Shown: piece by piece, positions 9,586 to 21,981 of the stretch
Layout of the letters: each line of letters begins with the position of its first letter
Numbering within the stretch: the stretch's first letter is position 1
Origin: Nannochloropsis salina CCMP1776
Lineage: Eukaryota > Sar > Eustigmatophyceae > Eustigmatales > Monodopsidaceae
Assembly: GCA_004565275.1 (NCBI GenBank)
Contig: SDOX01000078.1
Span: 62,257 to 126,256 of the forward strand
DNA: 64,000 nucleotides
Reading direction: 5' to 3'
Made by a program: the position numbers and the translations under genes
Notes under the pieces: model-generated
Database searches by the model: none
The model's input: the letters and a program-made list of their open reading frames with translations, nothing else
What the model was told of the DNA's origin: nothing

Positions 9586-12500
9586 TTACACGTGATTTGC
9601 GATCAGTTCCTTAATAACCTCCGGGTCGGCCAAGGTGCTCGTATCACCCAAATCCTAAGGAAGAGGGAGTTAAGCAAAACGAAACAGGGAGAGAGGTCGT
9701 AAGGGGGGGAAATGAAGGTAGAATCGTGCGTAAACGCGTCATCCTTGGACACCAGCCGTGACGGAACCAACCCTCCTTCCCCCCCACTTTCAAACCTCGA
9801 CGTTGATAGCTTTACCACCCGCTGCAACCTTTCGGAGGATGCGCCGCATTACCTTAAGCGGAGAAGGGTTAGCGGGAACGAAGGGAAAGGGAGGAAGAGG
9901 GGGCGGTGGGGAGGAAGAGGAGGAACAGAGAAGGGGAGTGAGAATGCAAGGGGGGGAAGTGACGCTCCTGGAGAGACCTCAATATGTCAGATGAGAAGGT
10001 ATGCGACAGCACCTGAGCAACATTAGCCTGACGTGCCTCTATATATGTCGACAGACGTGCTCGGGAAGACTGATGGACAACCCTCCCCCCCCCCTTCTCG
10101 TACTCTCTTTCTCTCTCTCACCTTCCCTGAACGTGTTTTAGGCAGGTTTGGGGCCCATTGGATGAAGTCGGGCGCTGCGAAGGCGCCAAGTTGGCTCCGA
10201 ACCTAGGCAGAGAAGGGAGAGAGAGGAGGATGATTGACGCAGGTACACCACGAATCAGAGGGTGTGGACAGGGGCGAAAGAAGAGGGAGGCATGAAACAG
10301 ACTACCCAAAGAGATATTTGGACTGGAAAGCATCCTGTATCGAGCGGGATACGGGGCGAGAGGGGGGGAAAAACGTCCGGCGGGGAAGAAAAACGGCGCG
10401 AGTTGGGGAGGAAGTACCGAAACTTTCAGCTGTTTCTCCAGGTCTGGGCTGGGCGCTTGGCCGGCTTTGAGGGTCACATAGCAGTAGAGACAGTTCCCTT
10501 TCACGTCGTGGGGGATGCCCACGACGGCCGCTTCGGCCACATTTGGATGCTGGGCCTGCGTGGGAGGGAGCAGGAGGATGGGAAGGGAGAGGGGGAGGGA
10601 GGGAGGAGGGAAGGGAGGCAGCGCATGAATGCACGTCAGAGACGATTGGTCTCAGCACAGCGAACGACAAGCGAGGATCAAGGGAGGGAGGGAGAGAGGG
10701 AGAGAGAAAGATAGGGAGAAATGAAGGGAGGAATGCACGGACCAGGGCAGCCTCCACCTCGGCCGTTCCCAAGTTGTGGCCTGAGACGATGACCACGTCG
10801 TCCGCCCGACCCGTGATCCAGTAGTAGCCGTCTGAGTCGCGCCTAAAGGGAGGGGCATGAGCACAGCTACGATCGTCGACCTGCCCGCGCTCCCTCCTTC
10901 CCTCCCTCCTTCCCTCCCTCCCGCCCTCTACCTCGCGTTGTCGCCCGTCAGGTAATAGCCGTCGAAGGAGAAGTAGGTCTGCTCCATGCGTTCGTGGTCT
11001 CCGTATATAGATCGTAAGGTGCTGGGCCAGGGTGATTTGATGGCGAGCAGGCCCTCGGTCGGACCCTCTAGTTCCTGGAAAGGGAGGAGGAAGGAAGGAC
11101 AGCAGGGAGGGGAGGGGTTCAACCTTGTCTATCCGCCCCGTCACCTAGAAGCCTCACGCTCCTAGAAACTGCACGCGGGAGCCTGGTACCGACACTTACC
11201 TTGCCGTCTTGGGAGAGAAGGACGGGCTCAATACCCAGAAATGGTAAAGAGGCGCTCCCCGGCTTCTGACCCCAGCCTTTAATGGGAAGCGGGGCGATGG
11301 CAATGGCACCTAAGGGCACAGATGGGGGCCGGCAGAGGAACGCAAGAGGATGCGGTAAGCCTCGCTTCGAATGCTTGTATGTCCTTTCTTACCCTACCCT
11401 ATCTTAAGTTACTACGCCCACTCCTGACAATCATGGTGCATGCCATCCTCGACGTCGCTCGCCGTGGTCGACATCTCCCGAGACACGGATGTGCACCGCC
11501 TTGACCCGGTTAGGGTTGGGGTTAGGGTTAAAATTAGGGTTCGGGTTAGGGGTAGGGTTAGGACGCTTACCTGTCTCCGTCTGCCACCAGGTATCCACGA
11601 TCGGGCACCGTCCCCCGCCTACCACCTGCTCCCGCGGAGACAATCAGAAGGACAGTGCACCCATTAGTCTCCTCGTCAGAGGTGCTGGGTACATCTCGGA
11701 GAGTCTACGTCGGTGCTGCTAGCTTTTGAGACTACTGTGACTGAGAAGTTCCCTGCCCCCCTCGTCACCATCCAGTCCATTCACAGCACGCACCATGATC
11801 TTCTTTTCTCAATTACGCACCAGGATCCATCGATGGCATGGGACCGAATTTCTCGAACTACTGACACGAGCGCGCCTTAATCGACCCCACATAGCCGTGA
11901 TGAATTCTAGACCCAACACAAACGCCCACCCCGGAAATCTGCCCACAGAACTCCAATACGCAAAACCGTCCCCCCTGCCCCAAACTCCTCACCTCGTGGT
12001 ACCACTTCCAGGCCTCAGGGTTGATGGGCTCTCCCACCGAGCCCAAGACTTTGAGGCTGCTCCGCGCGTACTTTGTCACGTGCTCGTCCCCCTCTCGCAT
12101 CAGGGAGCGGATCGCGGTGGGCGCTGTGTAGAGATGGGTGATGCCGTACTTGTCGACCATGTGCCAGAGCCGGCCCACTGCAGAGACACAAAGGCGGAAA
12201 GGCAGGAAGGAGGGTGAGAAAGAGGGAGGAGAAGAAGAAGGCTTCGGGCGGTTGGAAGGATCGACATGGTACCTCCCCAGACCCTTCCCGAGGGACAAAT
12301 GAAAGGCGACCCGGCAGAGACAAAGAGAGCAGAAGGCAGCTATTTCCCCCTTTCTGATTTCAAGATACCCTCCCCCGCCTCCTCCCTCCCGTCATTGCCG
12401 CACCGTCGGGGTAACTGGGCACGCCTTCGAAGACCACCTGGGAGGCCCCGTTTAAGAGGGGGCCGTACGTGACGTAGCTATGCCCGGTGATCCAGCCGCC

Positions 12501-15500
12501 TGAGACACGACAAGGGAAGGTGTAGTTAGGACCGTGCGTGTGGTAAGGGGGGGGTGAATTATTGGCTAAAGTGCACCTCGAATGTTTGAAAGCGACGGGG
12601 CTTTGCCTAGCACTTCCCTCTCAGGTCCTGCATGCATGCATGGGTAAGGGATGCATCCCTACACACAGCCACTCAGCAGGCACCAGCTGAAACAAGATTT
12701 AAGACTTACAGTCGGCTGTGCAAAGGAAAATGTCGTTTTTCTCAGGGCGGACGTTGAACACGTGGCGAAAGGTGGTCGCCGCCTGGATCATGTAGCCCCC
12801 GGTCGTGTGCAGAACCCCTAGAAGGTTAAAGGCCAGGGAATAGGAATGGAGCGAGGGGTTAGGAATGGAGCGAGGGGCAAAGGGGTGTAGAAAAGGAGGG
12901 AAAAGAGGAAGAGGCGGGACAATGGCGCAGGAAAAAAGAGCATGTGGGAACGCTCCTCCGGCGAAAATCTTGCCGTTCAACAGCCAATATACATGGAGCC
13001 TTGGGCCCTTCAACGCCCAAAAGATGGCTGTCTTTTGAAGTGTGTCATTTATCGCTGTTTACGCAACATTTCCAACCGTACCTTTGGGCTTGCCAGTGCT
13101 CCCGCTTGTGTAGAGGATGAACAGCGGGTGCTCGGACGGGACCCACTCCACGGGGCAAGCGGAGGATGCCTTTGCCGTCGCCTCGTGCCACCAGACTGGG
13201 GAAAAGGAGGGGGGGGGAGGAGGACAGAAAGTGAGGGGAGGCTGATGATCTGCGCATGTGCCCTAGATGTAGGACCCTCATAGCAAAATTGAAGTATATT
13301 GAGCGCCCAAAAATGATAACAACACGTGGACAGACGAGACGATAAGGTGTGAAACACGAGATGTAAACTCCACTTGCGGTCTATACCATCACGACCCGGC
13401 GTCAGGTGAACCCCCGCCACGTCCCCCCCCAGCCGCTCCAGGACTAAGGTGTGTTGAATGATGTGGCCCCGCTCCTGTGCGGCAGAAGGGAGGGGGAAAG
13501 CTCCCGATGGTGAATGCGAGGACGATTGGCATCGCCCACAAACTCAGCCCGAACACTCCTAGATTCCAATTTCCGCGGCGTGCTCTCCTTTGCCTCTTGA
13601 CCCTCGCTCCATTCCATCTTCGCCCCTTCCCTTCAACACCTGGTCAATTGTCCCACCCTCCTTCCATCCTTCTCTGCCTGTCTCCCATCCTCCTTCCCTT
13701 CTTCCCTATCTGTCTTCCATCCTCCTTCCCTCCTTCCCTCATTCCCTGTCTGTCTCCCACCCTCCCTCCCTCCTTCCCTGTCTGTCTCCCTCCCTTCCCC
13801 TGGTTCTCCCTCCTCACATTGCAGAGCTGGATGGCGGCGTCGACAGTATGGAAGAGTGGAATGAGCTTGGAGCCGCGAAAAACACCATCACAGGCGATCA
13901 CGGCCTGGAAAAGAACGCCAGAAAGGGAGGGAGGGAGGGAGGGAGGGAGGGAGGGAGGACGGATATGGCAGAGGACGGAGTTTGGGGATTGGGATCAATG
14001 AGAACGAGACTCGTTTAGACAAGGGACGTGAGACCTTTTCCGAGAAAACATCATGACCCGAGCCAACTCGAACGAAAAGGGGGAAAGAGGGGAGGGAAGT
14101 AGGGAGGCGGAGAGGTAGGGAGGCGGGGAGGGAGGGGGGGGGGTCGAACGAGAAGGAGGAAACAGGGGAAGGAGAAAGGGAGGGCGGCACCTTGCACCCT
14201 GCATCGCAGAGACGGTCAGCAAGCGCCTCTTTGGAGAAGCCAGCGAAGACAACTGTGTGAACAGCGCCGATTCTGGGGACGAAGAGAGGAGAAGAGGGAG
14301 GAAGGCAGGAGGGTGGGAATCAGGGAGGTAGGGATGGCCGGCGTGTGGCCTAAGGATAGGACGCTTCGCAGTTGATTCAAAATGCAAAGAGAGACGTAGA
14401 AGGAGAGAGAAAGAGACCATGGGGGACTGGATGGCAGGGTTGGAAGGAGGGAGGGAGGAAGGGAAGGAGGAAGGGAAGGAGGAAGGGAAGGAGGAAGGGA
14501 AGGAGGAAGTGGCGGGGGAAGGGGGCTACCTGGCACAGGCAAGCATAGCCAAGGGCAGCTCGGCCACCATGGGCAGAAAGAGCCCCACCGTGTCCCCTCT
14601 CTTGACGCCCATGGACTGAGGGAGGGGTGGAGGAAAGGGGGGGAAGGGTCATTGTGGGGCAGGGGGTACGCAGGTCGGGCGCGGGAGGGGCAGGGAATGG
14701 CCTGGGAAACCGAGGAAGTGGGAAAGAGAGAGGTTAATGAGGATACCTTCAGCACGTTCGCTATGCGCGAGACCTCCTCCAGGGCCTCTCTGTACGTGTA
14801 TTGGTCCTTCAAACCCCCCGGGCCAGATTCCCTTATTGGCTCCAGGTCGTTCCTTTCTGTGTAGAAGGCGATGCTGGGGAGGGAGGGGAGGGGAGGGACG
14901 AAAGGAGGGAAGGAAGAGAGGAGGGAGGGAGAGGGGGAAAGAGCACCGTTCGTTTGATTGGAACCCCACGAGTGCTTCGTTTGTTACGAGAAAGACGCGA
15001 GAGTGGGAGGGGAAGGGAGGTAGAGAGGGACGCAGGATGGATTGTGGTCGAGGGAAGTGGAAAATATAAGGAAGAGAAGAGAGAAGAGGAGAAAAACCAA
15101 TGGCAGGCAACTCAGCAGCAAGAAAAAAGAAAGGAGGGGGAGGGATGACGGGAGGAAGGGACAAAAGGAGGGAGGGAGGGGAGGGCACGCACCGGTCTCC
15201 CAGGCCGGCAGCGACGTGCCTGTCCAGCGCGTTGTAAGCGATGTTGGTCTCTCCACCGTGGAAGAAACGGACATGGATCGGTCCCGCAGACCGATTGAAG
15301 TTATAGGAGACTGAGGGAAGGGGGGAGAGGGGAGGGAGAGAGGGAGGGAGGGACGTTAGTGTTCTCGGGTCCCGCTCCTCCACCCTGCATCACCTCTTTG
15401 CCGTCCAGCTTCCCACGAGCACATCCTCCTCCCTTCTCCCTTCTTATCCGTTCTCTTCCTTCCTATCTTCAGTTCGCCCTTTACCATGTTCCCCTCCTCC

Positions 15501-16249
15501 AGAAATGTCCCTTCTCCCTGTTGCCTCCCTCCCTCTATTAATCCCTCCTATCCCTCCCTCTTTCACTCCCTCCTATCCACGTCTTTCCTACTCCACCGAC
15601 TCTTCCTCAATCGCCACCCGTACTGTCGCTGCACGCTCGTTCCATCCTTTCCTATACACCCTTTCTCTACCCTCTCCCCCCTTTCCTCCCCGTGTCTCAC
15701 GTGTTTCCTCCCACGGGGTCTCCCAATGAAAATTTCGCGCAATTTCTGACCAGAAGGCTTCCGGGTCCTTGATGGACTGGGAGGAGGGACGGAAAGTGTG
15801 GGGGAGGGAAAGCAAGAGAAGGAGGAGGCGTAAGCAATGGAAAAAAGGGAGGGAGGGAGGGAGGGAGGGAGGGAGGGAGGGAGGGAGGGAGGGAGGGAGG
15901 GAGGGAGGGAGGGAGGGGCATCCAGGTCAGCCTACCTTCTCGTAGTGGACCAAGTAGTCTTCCACGTGATCGTAGTGATGAGGGACTGCCGCATTGAATC
16001 ATGGTAAGACAATGACATCTCGTGAGTTACATGAAGAAGAATATTCTTGTCCTCAATTTCTCTTTCATCCCTCACCCGCCCCTGATCCTCACCCTGCTGA
16101 AAATATTCATCTGCGGGATGGAAGACTACCTCCTCCACACCCCTTGAGGCCTCAGTCCCTTCTACAGAAGCTGCCCGGGCGGTAGAAGAATAGGCGTGGC
16201 GTGCACTGGAAAACCTTGGTAGGTCGAAGAGAGGTGGGGGAGAGCGCAT
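9586..16249 (-). CDS. ACS: Acetyl-CoA synthetase, AMP-forming
   Basis: Converts acetate, ATP and CoA to acetyl-CoA, feeding fatty-acid synthesis or the glyoxylate/TCA cycles. Twenty-one exons splice with agreeing phases: 16093-16249, 15936-15985, 15701-15776, 15193-15310, 14747-14873, 14530-14615, 14191-14272, 13818-13904, 13387-13474, 13082-13195, 12710-12817, 12404-12499, 11993-12177, 11571-11628, 11200-11309, 10932-11074, 10743-10842, 10424-10555, 10122-10202, 9796-9852, 9586-9654. Diagnostic motifs in order: [29 protein letters not shown], the AMP-binding loop [20 protein letters not shown] (the Trp that limits the acyl pocket to acetate), YYLTGDNAR and the acetylatable lysine region LPKTRSGK. 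The start at 16249 gives an N-terminus rich in Arg, Ser and Ala ([16 protein letters not shown]), suggesting an organelle transit peptide. Usual SGHRLGTAE reads SGHNLGTAE here. A frame extends upstream of the chosen ATG, so an extra 5' exon is possible. Confidence 0.93.
11508..11562. repeat. Interstitial telomere-like repeat in an ACS intron
   Basis: About nine degenerate TTAGGG units on the plus strand (ggttagggttggggttaggg and onward) lying inside the intron between ACS exons ending at 11571 and starting at 11309. It matches the motif of the terminal array at 63834-64000, some 52 kb away. Confidence 0.9.
15843..15917. repeat. (GGGA)n microsatellite in ACS intron
   Basis: About 75 bases of GGGA repeat within the intron between ACS exons 15936-15985 and 15701-15776, CCCT on the sense strand. 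Similar but shorter tracts occur in nearly every intron between 9.6 and 42 kb. Confidence 0.9.
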
Positions 16250-17314
16250 CGCGTGCCCGGTGCAGGAGCTCGATGTAGTGAAAGCGGCGTTGGATGGGCA
16301 CTCGGCGGTGGCATGCGGACAGAAGGGGGAGAGGAAGGCCTGGAAAGGATATGAATATAGCACGTATGAAAAATGATCAGTTGAAGAAGGTTCAGGATGA
16401 GGAAAACCCTGTCATTTCCACGGTGGAGGGACTGTCCAGCACATGGATGGGCTCTTGGAGTATCATACCCTCTACAGAACCCTGTGAATTTAACTCGGCG
16501 CAGACAAAGCTGATTTTGGCTTCTTCCATTGACCTTCTTAAAGAATACACGCGTAGTGGCGGCAACAAACACTAGAGAGATACGGTTCGACTTGATACGA
16601 CCTCCTCCCTCCTTCCGCGTCTCACCCCGCGGTTCATACTGTCAGGTTTTGAACCCTCACCTTTGCAACTCGCATTCCCACCATTCCCATGACCAAACAG
16701 GCACCCCAGCGTGTGAAGCACCTGCGCATCTTGGATTGAGTTTCCGTCCTGAGTAGAAAAAAAATGTCCGGAAGACAGGTGAAAATTCAGAACATGCTGG
16801 GAGGCAACCACAACTACCACTTGACGCACACTCGCCACAAGCGAGTTTAATTTGATCCAACAACACCTCGATTCCAAGCTAAGAGGGGTGTGGACGCCAT
16901 AGCCGGGGGTCAATTGTCGGTTTTGGTGAACGATTGTCGGTCTGGTGACTTGAAAATGAGGGAATACGCTTGGCATTGGATTTTCAGGGGCCTAGCAATG
17001 TTTGTGAGCAAGTCGAGGACTCGGACCTGATCGAGGAGCCCGAATCATTGATTTTTCCGTAAGCGAGGGTTCTGTTTCTTTTCTTTAAAGTGACTTGATG
17101 AAAGAGAAAGAAAGAGAACATCGACATGTTCGTGCCACTATTTTTACCAAAGCCATTTTCTTGGTGTTTCTTTGCTTTGGATTCTTTTTTCTATTAGCTA
17201 TCGTACAACATGCATTTCCCCTCGACCTTTGGCTCTCACTAAGCTTAGCTTCCCTGTCTTGCTGGACTCCCTCTTTACGTCGCATGCTGTCCGCTTCGAC
17301 TTATTTCGAAGTAC

Positions 17315-20300
17315 TCAGCAGATTTCGTTCAAAAGAAGGATGTTCAAGCCCGTATAGACAGAAGAGACATAGTGAGTGGTGCCATCCTTGTACGCAGGGA
17401 GGAAGGACCGGAGGCTGTTGGTAAAAAGTCCGCTGTCAAAGACCTAGGCAGGGAGGAAGGAAGGGAATGAGGAAGAGGAGAAGCTCAAGATGCTGCGAGA
17501 GCGATAGAAATACCGATCCAAAAGCAAAGAAGGGCGGATAGTAAGACAAAAGGTGGAGACGAAGGGGGTGGAGGGTGGAGAAGGGAAAGCGATAGATAAG
17601 CGAGAGAAGGCGAGTAAAGGGTAACACATACTTTGAGGCCGTGGGTGATAAAGGCCTGGCGCGCTGCCGTGTCATCCACCTGTGCCGGAGGGCGAGGAGG
17701 GGGAGAGATCAGGGACGCGAGAAGAGGGGAAGGGGAGGGAGGTGAAAATCAGGCAAGTGGGTGGGAGAGGCGAAGAGAGGAGGCAGCACGGAAGAACAAG
17801 GCAGAAGAATGACAAACGAAGCTCGTACAAGAGCTCTCTGACAGGCAAACATGGTGCCCTGCGCTGTCCCCTCAGCCGCCCCTTCATCCCTCCTCGCCGT
17901 GTAACCCTAACAGAGAAGCGTTTTCGCTCCTTCCTTCCTTACCGTCGACGCTTTCTCACTCCGACTCGTGGTTGTCTTCCAAAACACGTCCACGTGCTCG
18001 GAAGTGGACAAATTCTTGGCAGCCTCGACCACGTCACTGAGAGGGAGGAAAGGGGGGAGGAGGTTCCTTGTGAACAGGGGGAAAGGCTCGAAAGGAGGGA
18101 AGGGAGACCACGTGGCGGCAGGGTACCCTCACAACGCACGTCTAGCCTCATCCATGCACGCATTCCCCATGTCTTTATCAATTTACTCACTCTCTCCCTT
18201 CATATACTACTCTGCAACGTCACTCCCCTACCTGAGCACGGCTCCGCTGATCGGGCCCCACAGGCCCGTGTTGAGGAAGAGGTGCGTCGGGCGGACCGTG
18301 GCACGTAGGAAGGAGCCTGGTGAGTGAAGAGAGGGAGCGAAGGGAGGGGAATGAGTGCGAGGCGACAGGTATACGAGAGAGGAAAGGGGGCGGGTCGGCT
18401 CCTAGGATCGTAGGAGCGGGTGGAAGGAGGGCAAAAAGTGGAGAGAAACGCAAAGAAAGAAAGCCACAGAAATAAGGAGAGGAGGACGGACCTTGGAGGA
18501 GGGAGGAGACTGGCGCTTCCCAGTTGACGGGACCCTGGCAGGCTCCCGGGGCGCAACCAAGAGCGTCCTGCGTGAGCCGACCCGGGGCGGGGATGGCGTG
18601 CCCTCTGAATAGGAAGGGAAGGGAGGGGAGGAAGGGGTGAGTGGTGCGAGGTAGGGGTGTGATGCGTGATGCAAGGTGGATAAAATGGAGGATCCCACGA
18701 AAAATGACGACAGGAAGGGAGGGAGGGAGTACGGAGGGAGGGAGGGAGGGAGGGGGACCTACCGCGGTGGATGATTTCCGAACCAGCCTATAAAAGAGAC
18801 CCGGAGGTCCTTCTCCTCGTTGACATAATATCGATTCTCCACGTGCGGTGCTTTGCCTTCCTCTCTGCAGGAGGTAGAGGGGAAAGGAGGGAGGAAGGGA
18901 GGGGGGAGGGGAGGGGAAAGGGAGGAGGCAGGTGAGACGCGTCCGTAGGAGGGAAAGAAAAAGAAAGGGAGAGGAAATCAAAAGGAACAAGGGGGGGGCA
19001 GTCTACCTGTAGCAGTCGCAGACCTCACGATCGCCGAAAAATGCCGACGACCGGCGGTAGAAATCGTTCCACGTCTCTTTCAATCTCGAGGCCCCCTTGA
19101 AGGTGAGTGTCTGGGAGAGGAGAGGGCAGGAAGAGAAAGGGGGGGAGAAGAGGGGAACGTAAGGATGCATGGAACCAGGCTGTAATCGCGTGCACGACTG
19201 CCTCTCCTCCCTCTCTTGCTTCACCTTCTCCTGCGTTGATTCCCAAGCGCCTTCCTCCAGGTATCTGATCAGGCTCAAGTACTGATACCGTGACAAGCTG
19301 TCTCCCATGAAAACCAAATGCTTCCCACGTAAGCATGCGTACGCCTCCTCCCCGCCCTCCCGCCCTCCCTTCGCCCCTCCCTCTCCTTTCCCGCTTGTCA
19401 AGCCGTCGAACCCGCGCAGGACGCAGAGAGCATGGCGGGGGGTGTAGGTCATGCCGTCTGCCTCGCCCTCCTTCCCTCCCGCCCTCCCGCCCTTCGTCGC
19501 TGCCACGGTCCACTTCACCGAGTCCGGGGCTGCTTGGAGGATGGAGTAGCTGCAGGGAGGCAGGAAGGAGGACGGGGCGGGGGGGCCGAGGGAGGGGAGC
19601 GGGGGCAGCTCTGGACTGTCCTCGAGGCTGCTGGCGTCGCTCCCTCTGCTCCCATCGACAGTGCCATTGAGCGCCCCGGCTGCTTCGGGGCCCCACGTGT
19701 TGTTGGAGACGTCCTTCTCATGGGACTGCCCGCCCTTCTTCCCTCCCTCGCTCTTCTTCCGCCGTCTTGGGTCCGTCTCGGGGAGGTGCGCGTCGGGGAC
19801 ACGAAGGGGGGCATAGCGGGGCTGTAGGAGGGAGGGGAGATCGTAAGAGCAGTGAAAGGTCGCTCAAATCATGCAGACGCGTCCCGTATCCATGCGATAG
19901 CCGCAAATGAGTCGAGACGAGCACAGTAGCGCGAAAGGGAGGAAACCGAACACCAGGAGCCCAGCGTCCTCCTCCTCCAGGTCAAAAACTGTCACGCACG
20001 ATCCAAAGCCCGAAGCCCCGAATTGAATGCTTAGGAAACCAGGGACACGCGCATGCAAAAGTTTATTATTTTTACCTCTTGGTGACGGAGCAAGAATGGG
20101 GTCGAGCTTCCCGAGCCGCTGCCGCCGTCCTTCATGTGCCTTGTGAGGATGAGCGCGGAGGGGTCCATCACAGCCAAAAGGGAGGATGCCAGGGCTGTAA
20201 GAGGAAAAGAAAAGATAAAAGTGTGGTCAATGTGTGCAGTTAAATTCAACACTAACCTTGATTTCCCTCCGATTGAAGATACTACTGTCATAGATCGTGA

Positions 20301-20452
20301 ACAGAAGTTGTCTTGAAAGGTGTGCCTTCGCACTCGCTCTTTCCCACCCTTTGGGTCCACCACTTCTTACCGACAATGAGCAAACCCGCAGCTAAGCTCC
20401 AGACTGACCATGTTCTGGTCTCTTGGTTAGGCCACGCAGGAAATATTGTCAT
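17315..20452 (-). CDS. GDSL/PC-esterase-like membrane protein (TBL/PMR5-like)
   Basis: Ten exons join in phase: 20371-20452, 20076-20194, 19225-19821, 19007-19110, 18763-18864, 18492-18604, 18232-18316, 17943-18035, 17632-17679, 17315-17443. The N-terminus has one hydrophobic anchor (VWSLAAGLLIV, residues ~16-27) and then a Gly/Lys/Pro-rich stem containing sequons (NNT, NGT). The catalytic domain opens with HLVFMGDSLSRYQYLSLIRY, the GDS nucleophile block of PC-esterase/trichome-birefringence-like O-acyltransferases, and closes near the C-terminus with DGTTHYVSSVYTGLNILLLN, a D-x-x-H pair in the expected position. Between them, RPTHLFLNTGLWGP resembles the family's central block. By analogy it may transfer or remove acetyl groups on cell-wall polysaccharide in the Golgi; the substrate is unknown. 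It lies head-to-head with the cellulase gene, 1.5 kb apart. Confidence 0.78.
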
Positions 20453-21981
20453 GGCAGCACCACGGTGGTATCTAGGGGAAAGACGCCCGGCAAGGCATGG
20501 AGAAGGAAAAGAAGGAAGGATCGATTAAAAGAACGAGACACCGAGCAAATGATGCGCACTTTATGAATGATTTAAGCTCAGGCTGTTGCGTGTGCGCGAG
20601 CAAAAGAAATATTACTGGCGACAGGAAAGTGTCCTTGAAAGCCCTTCTGCCGGATCCGAGAAGTTCGAATTAGCGAGTACACCGGCTTCTTTTTCCCTAT
20701 TCCGTCCCACAGATGGAGAAAACCTCCAACAGTATACCTTTGCAGATGTGAATAGTTTACCACTGTCTTCATAATGTGTCGGGTTGGGAGGGTTTGGGTA
20801 AAATTTAGTCAAATTCTTGAGTATTTTGGGCCCACCCGAAGGAGGGGAACGGGGCGGGGCCCATTAGCACTGTGGGTTGTTGCCTTGAACATCGTCTCTT
20901 TACAGGAAAAAAGGCGAGCCACCATAGGATTTGTCCGATAAGTACAGTGGCAAAATTTAGTGTTGTGGTAGTTACTTGCCAGCAGGCTTGTTCATGCTTG
21001 CGTTCCTATTTGCGCCGCCCACGCGCAGGAACACCGGGTACTCGCCCATTTCCTTCCTCCTCGGAAGTTCTCTAAGAAAGTTTCGCGCCAAAAATGCCTA
21101 CATTAGAAAATAGCGCCACCTTGAGGACGCAAAAACTGGTATCCGTGGTATCATAAGTCTATTCTTGTCTGAAAGGAGATACGCATTATATTTTTGATTC
21201 GTCTTCATCTGTAACCTCGTGGAAAAAATTATCAAGCCCCGTTAAAAAACGAGGCGCGGCACTGGAAGCCGTCACGGGGACTTTCCTTCCCCGACAATTT
21301 TTGTCGAAGCCCGAGAACGGAGACAGCAGGGGCCCTCGCTTTGGCCACGTTGGGCACCACAAAAGATCAAAACCAAGCGTGCAGCAATAACTACGCTCGC
21401 TTCGGGCTAACCTCCCATACTAGTTGGGCTACCTTCTTGTCTGAAGGAGCTGGTCGCCCATGGTCGGTTTTGGTGCTAGTAAAGGCAATGCAATGCTGAT
21501 GCTGATCCTTCTCAGAGGGAGCAGCCGATCCTTGTTTACCCATTGGAAGTCTCTCTCCTTTTCGGTTCTCATCTCGCGAGTGCCTATCCATCCATCGACT
21601 TGGACGCCTTTTCTCTTATCCTACGAGGTCTTGTGTGCGTTTCTGTCATGACTTGGGCTAAATTTCTTGTACAGAATGAAATTCCGACACAGCCTCTCGA
21701 TCATCCAGGGAGGCGAGAAGGACGACGAGGCGCCCCACATTTCTCTAGACATTTTCCTTTTCAACTAAAACGAACATGTCCATCTCTGTCGATTTTAAAT
21801 CCTACCATGTGGCACAAATTTCATTTTCATCAATGCTGACTGTTTTTTCCTTCGGTCTTCTTTACCTACGATAGGCAGCAATCTTCGCAGCAACGTACGC
21901 AGCTCGCCTTCCCTACCCCCCCGACACGTCGACACAACCTTACATCGTAAAGTCCTCTTTCCCCCTTCCGACTTATCAAGT
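20453..21981. promoter_or_regulatory. Divergent intergenic region between PC-esterase and cellulase genes
   Basis: The two genes start back-to-back at 20452 (minus) and 21982 (plus), so both promoters must lie in these ~1.5 kb. I see no gene, no clear TATA box and no recognisable operator. The sequence is less GC-rich than the flanking genes. Confidence 0.35.
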
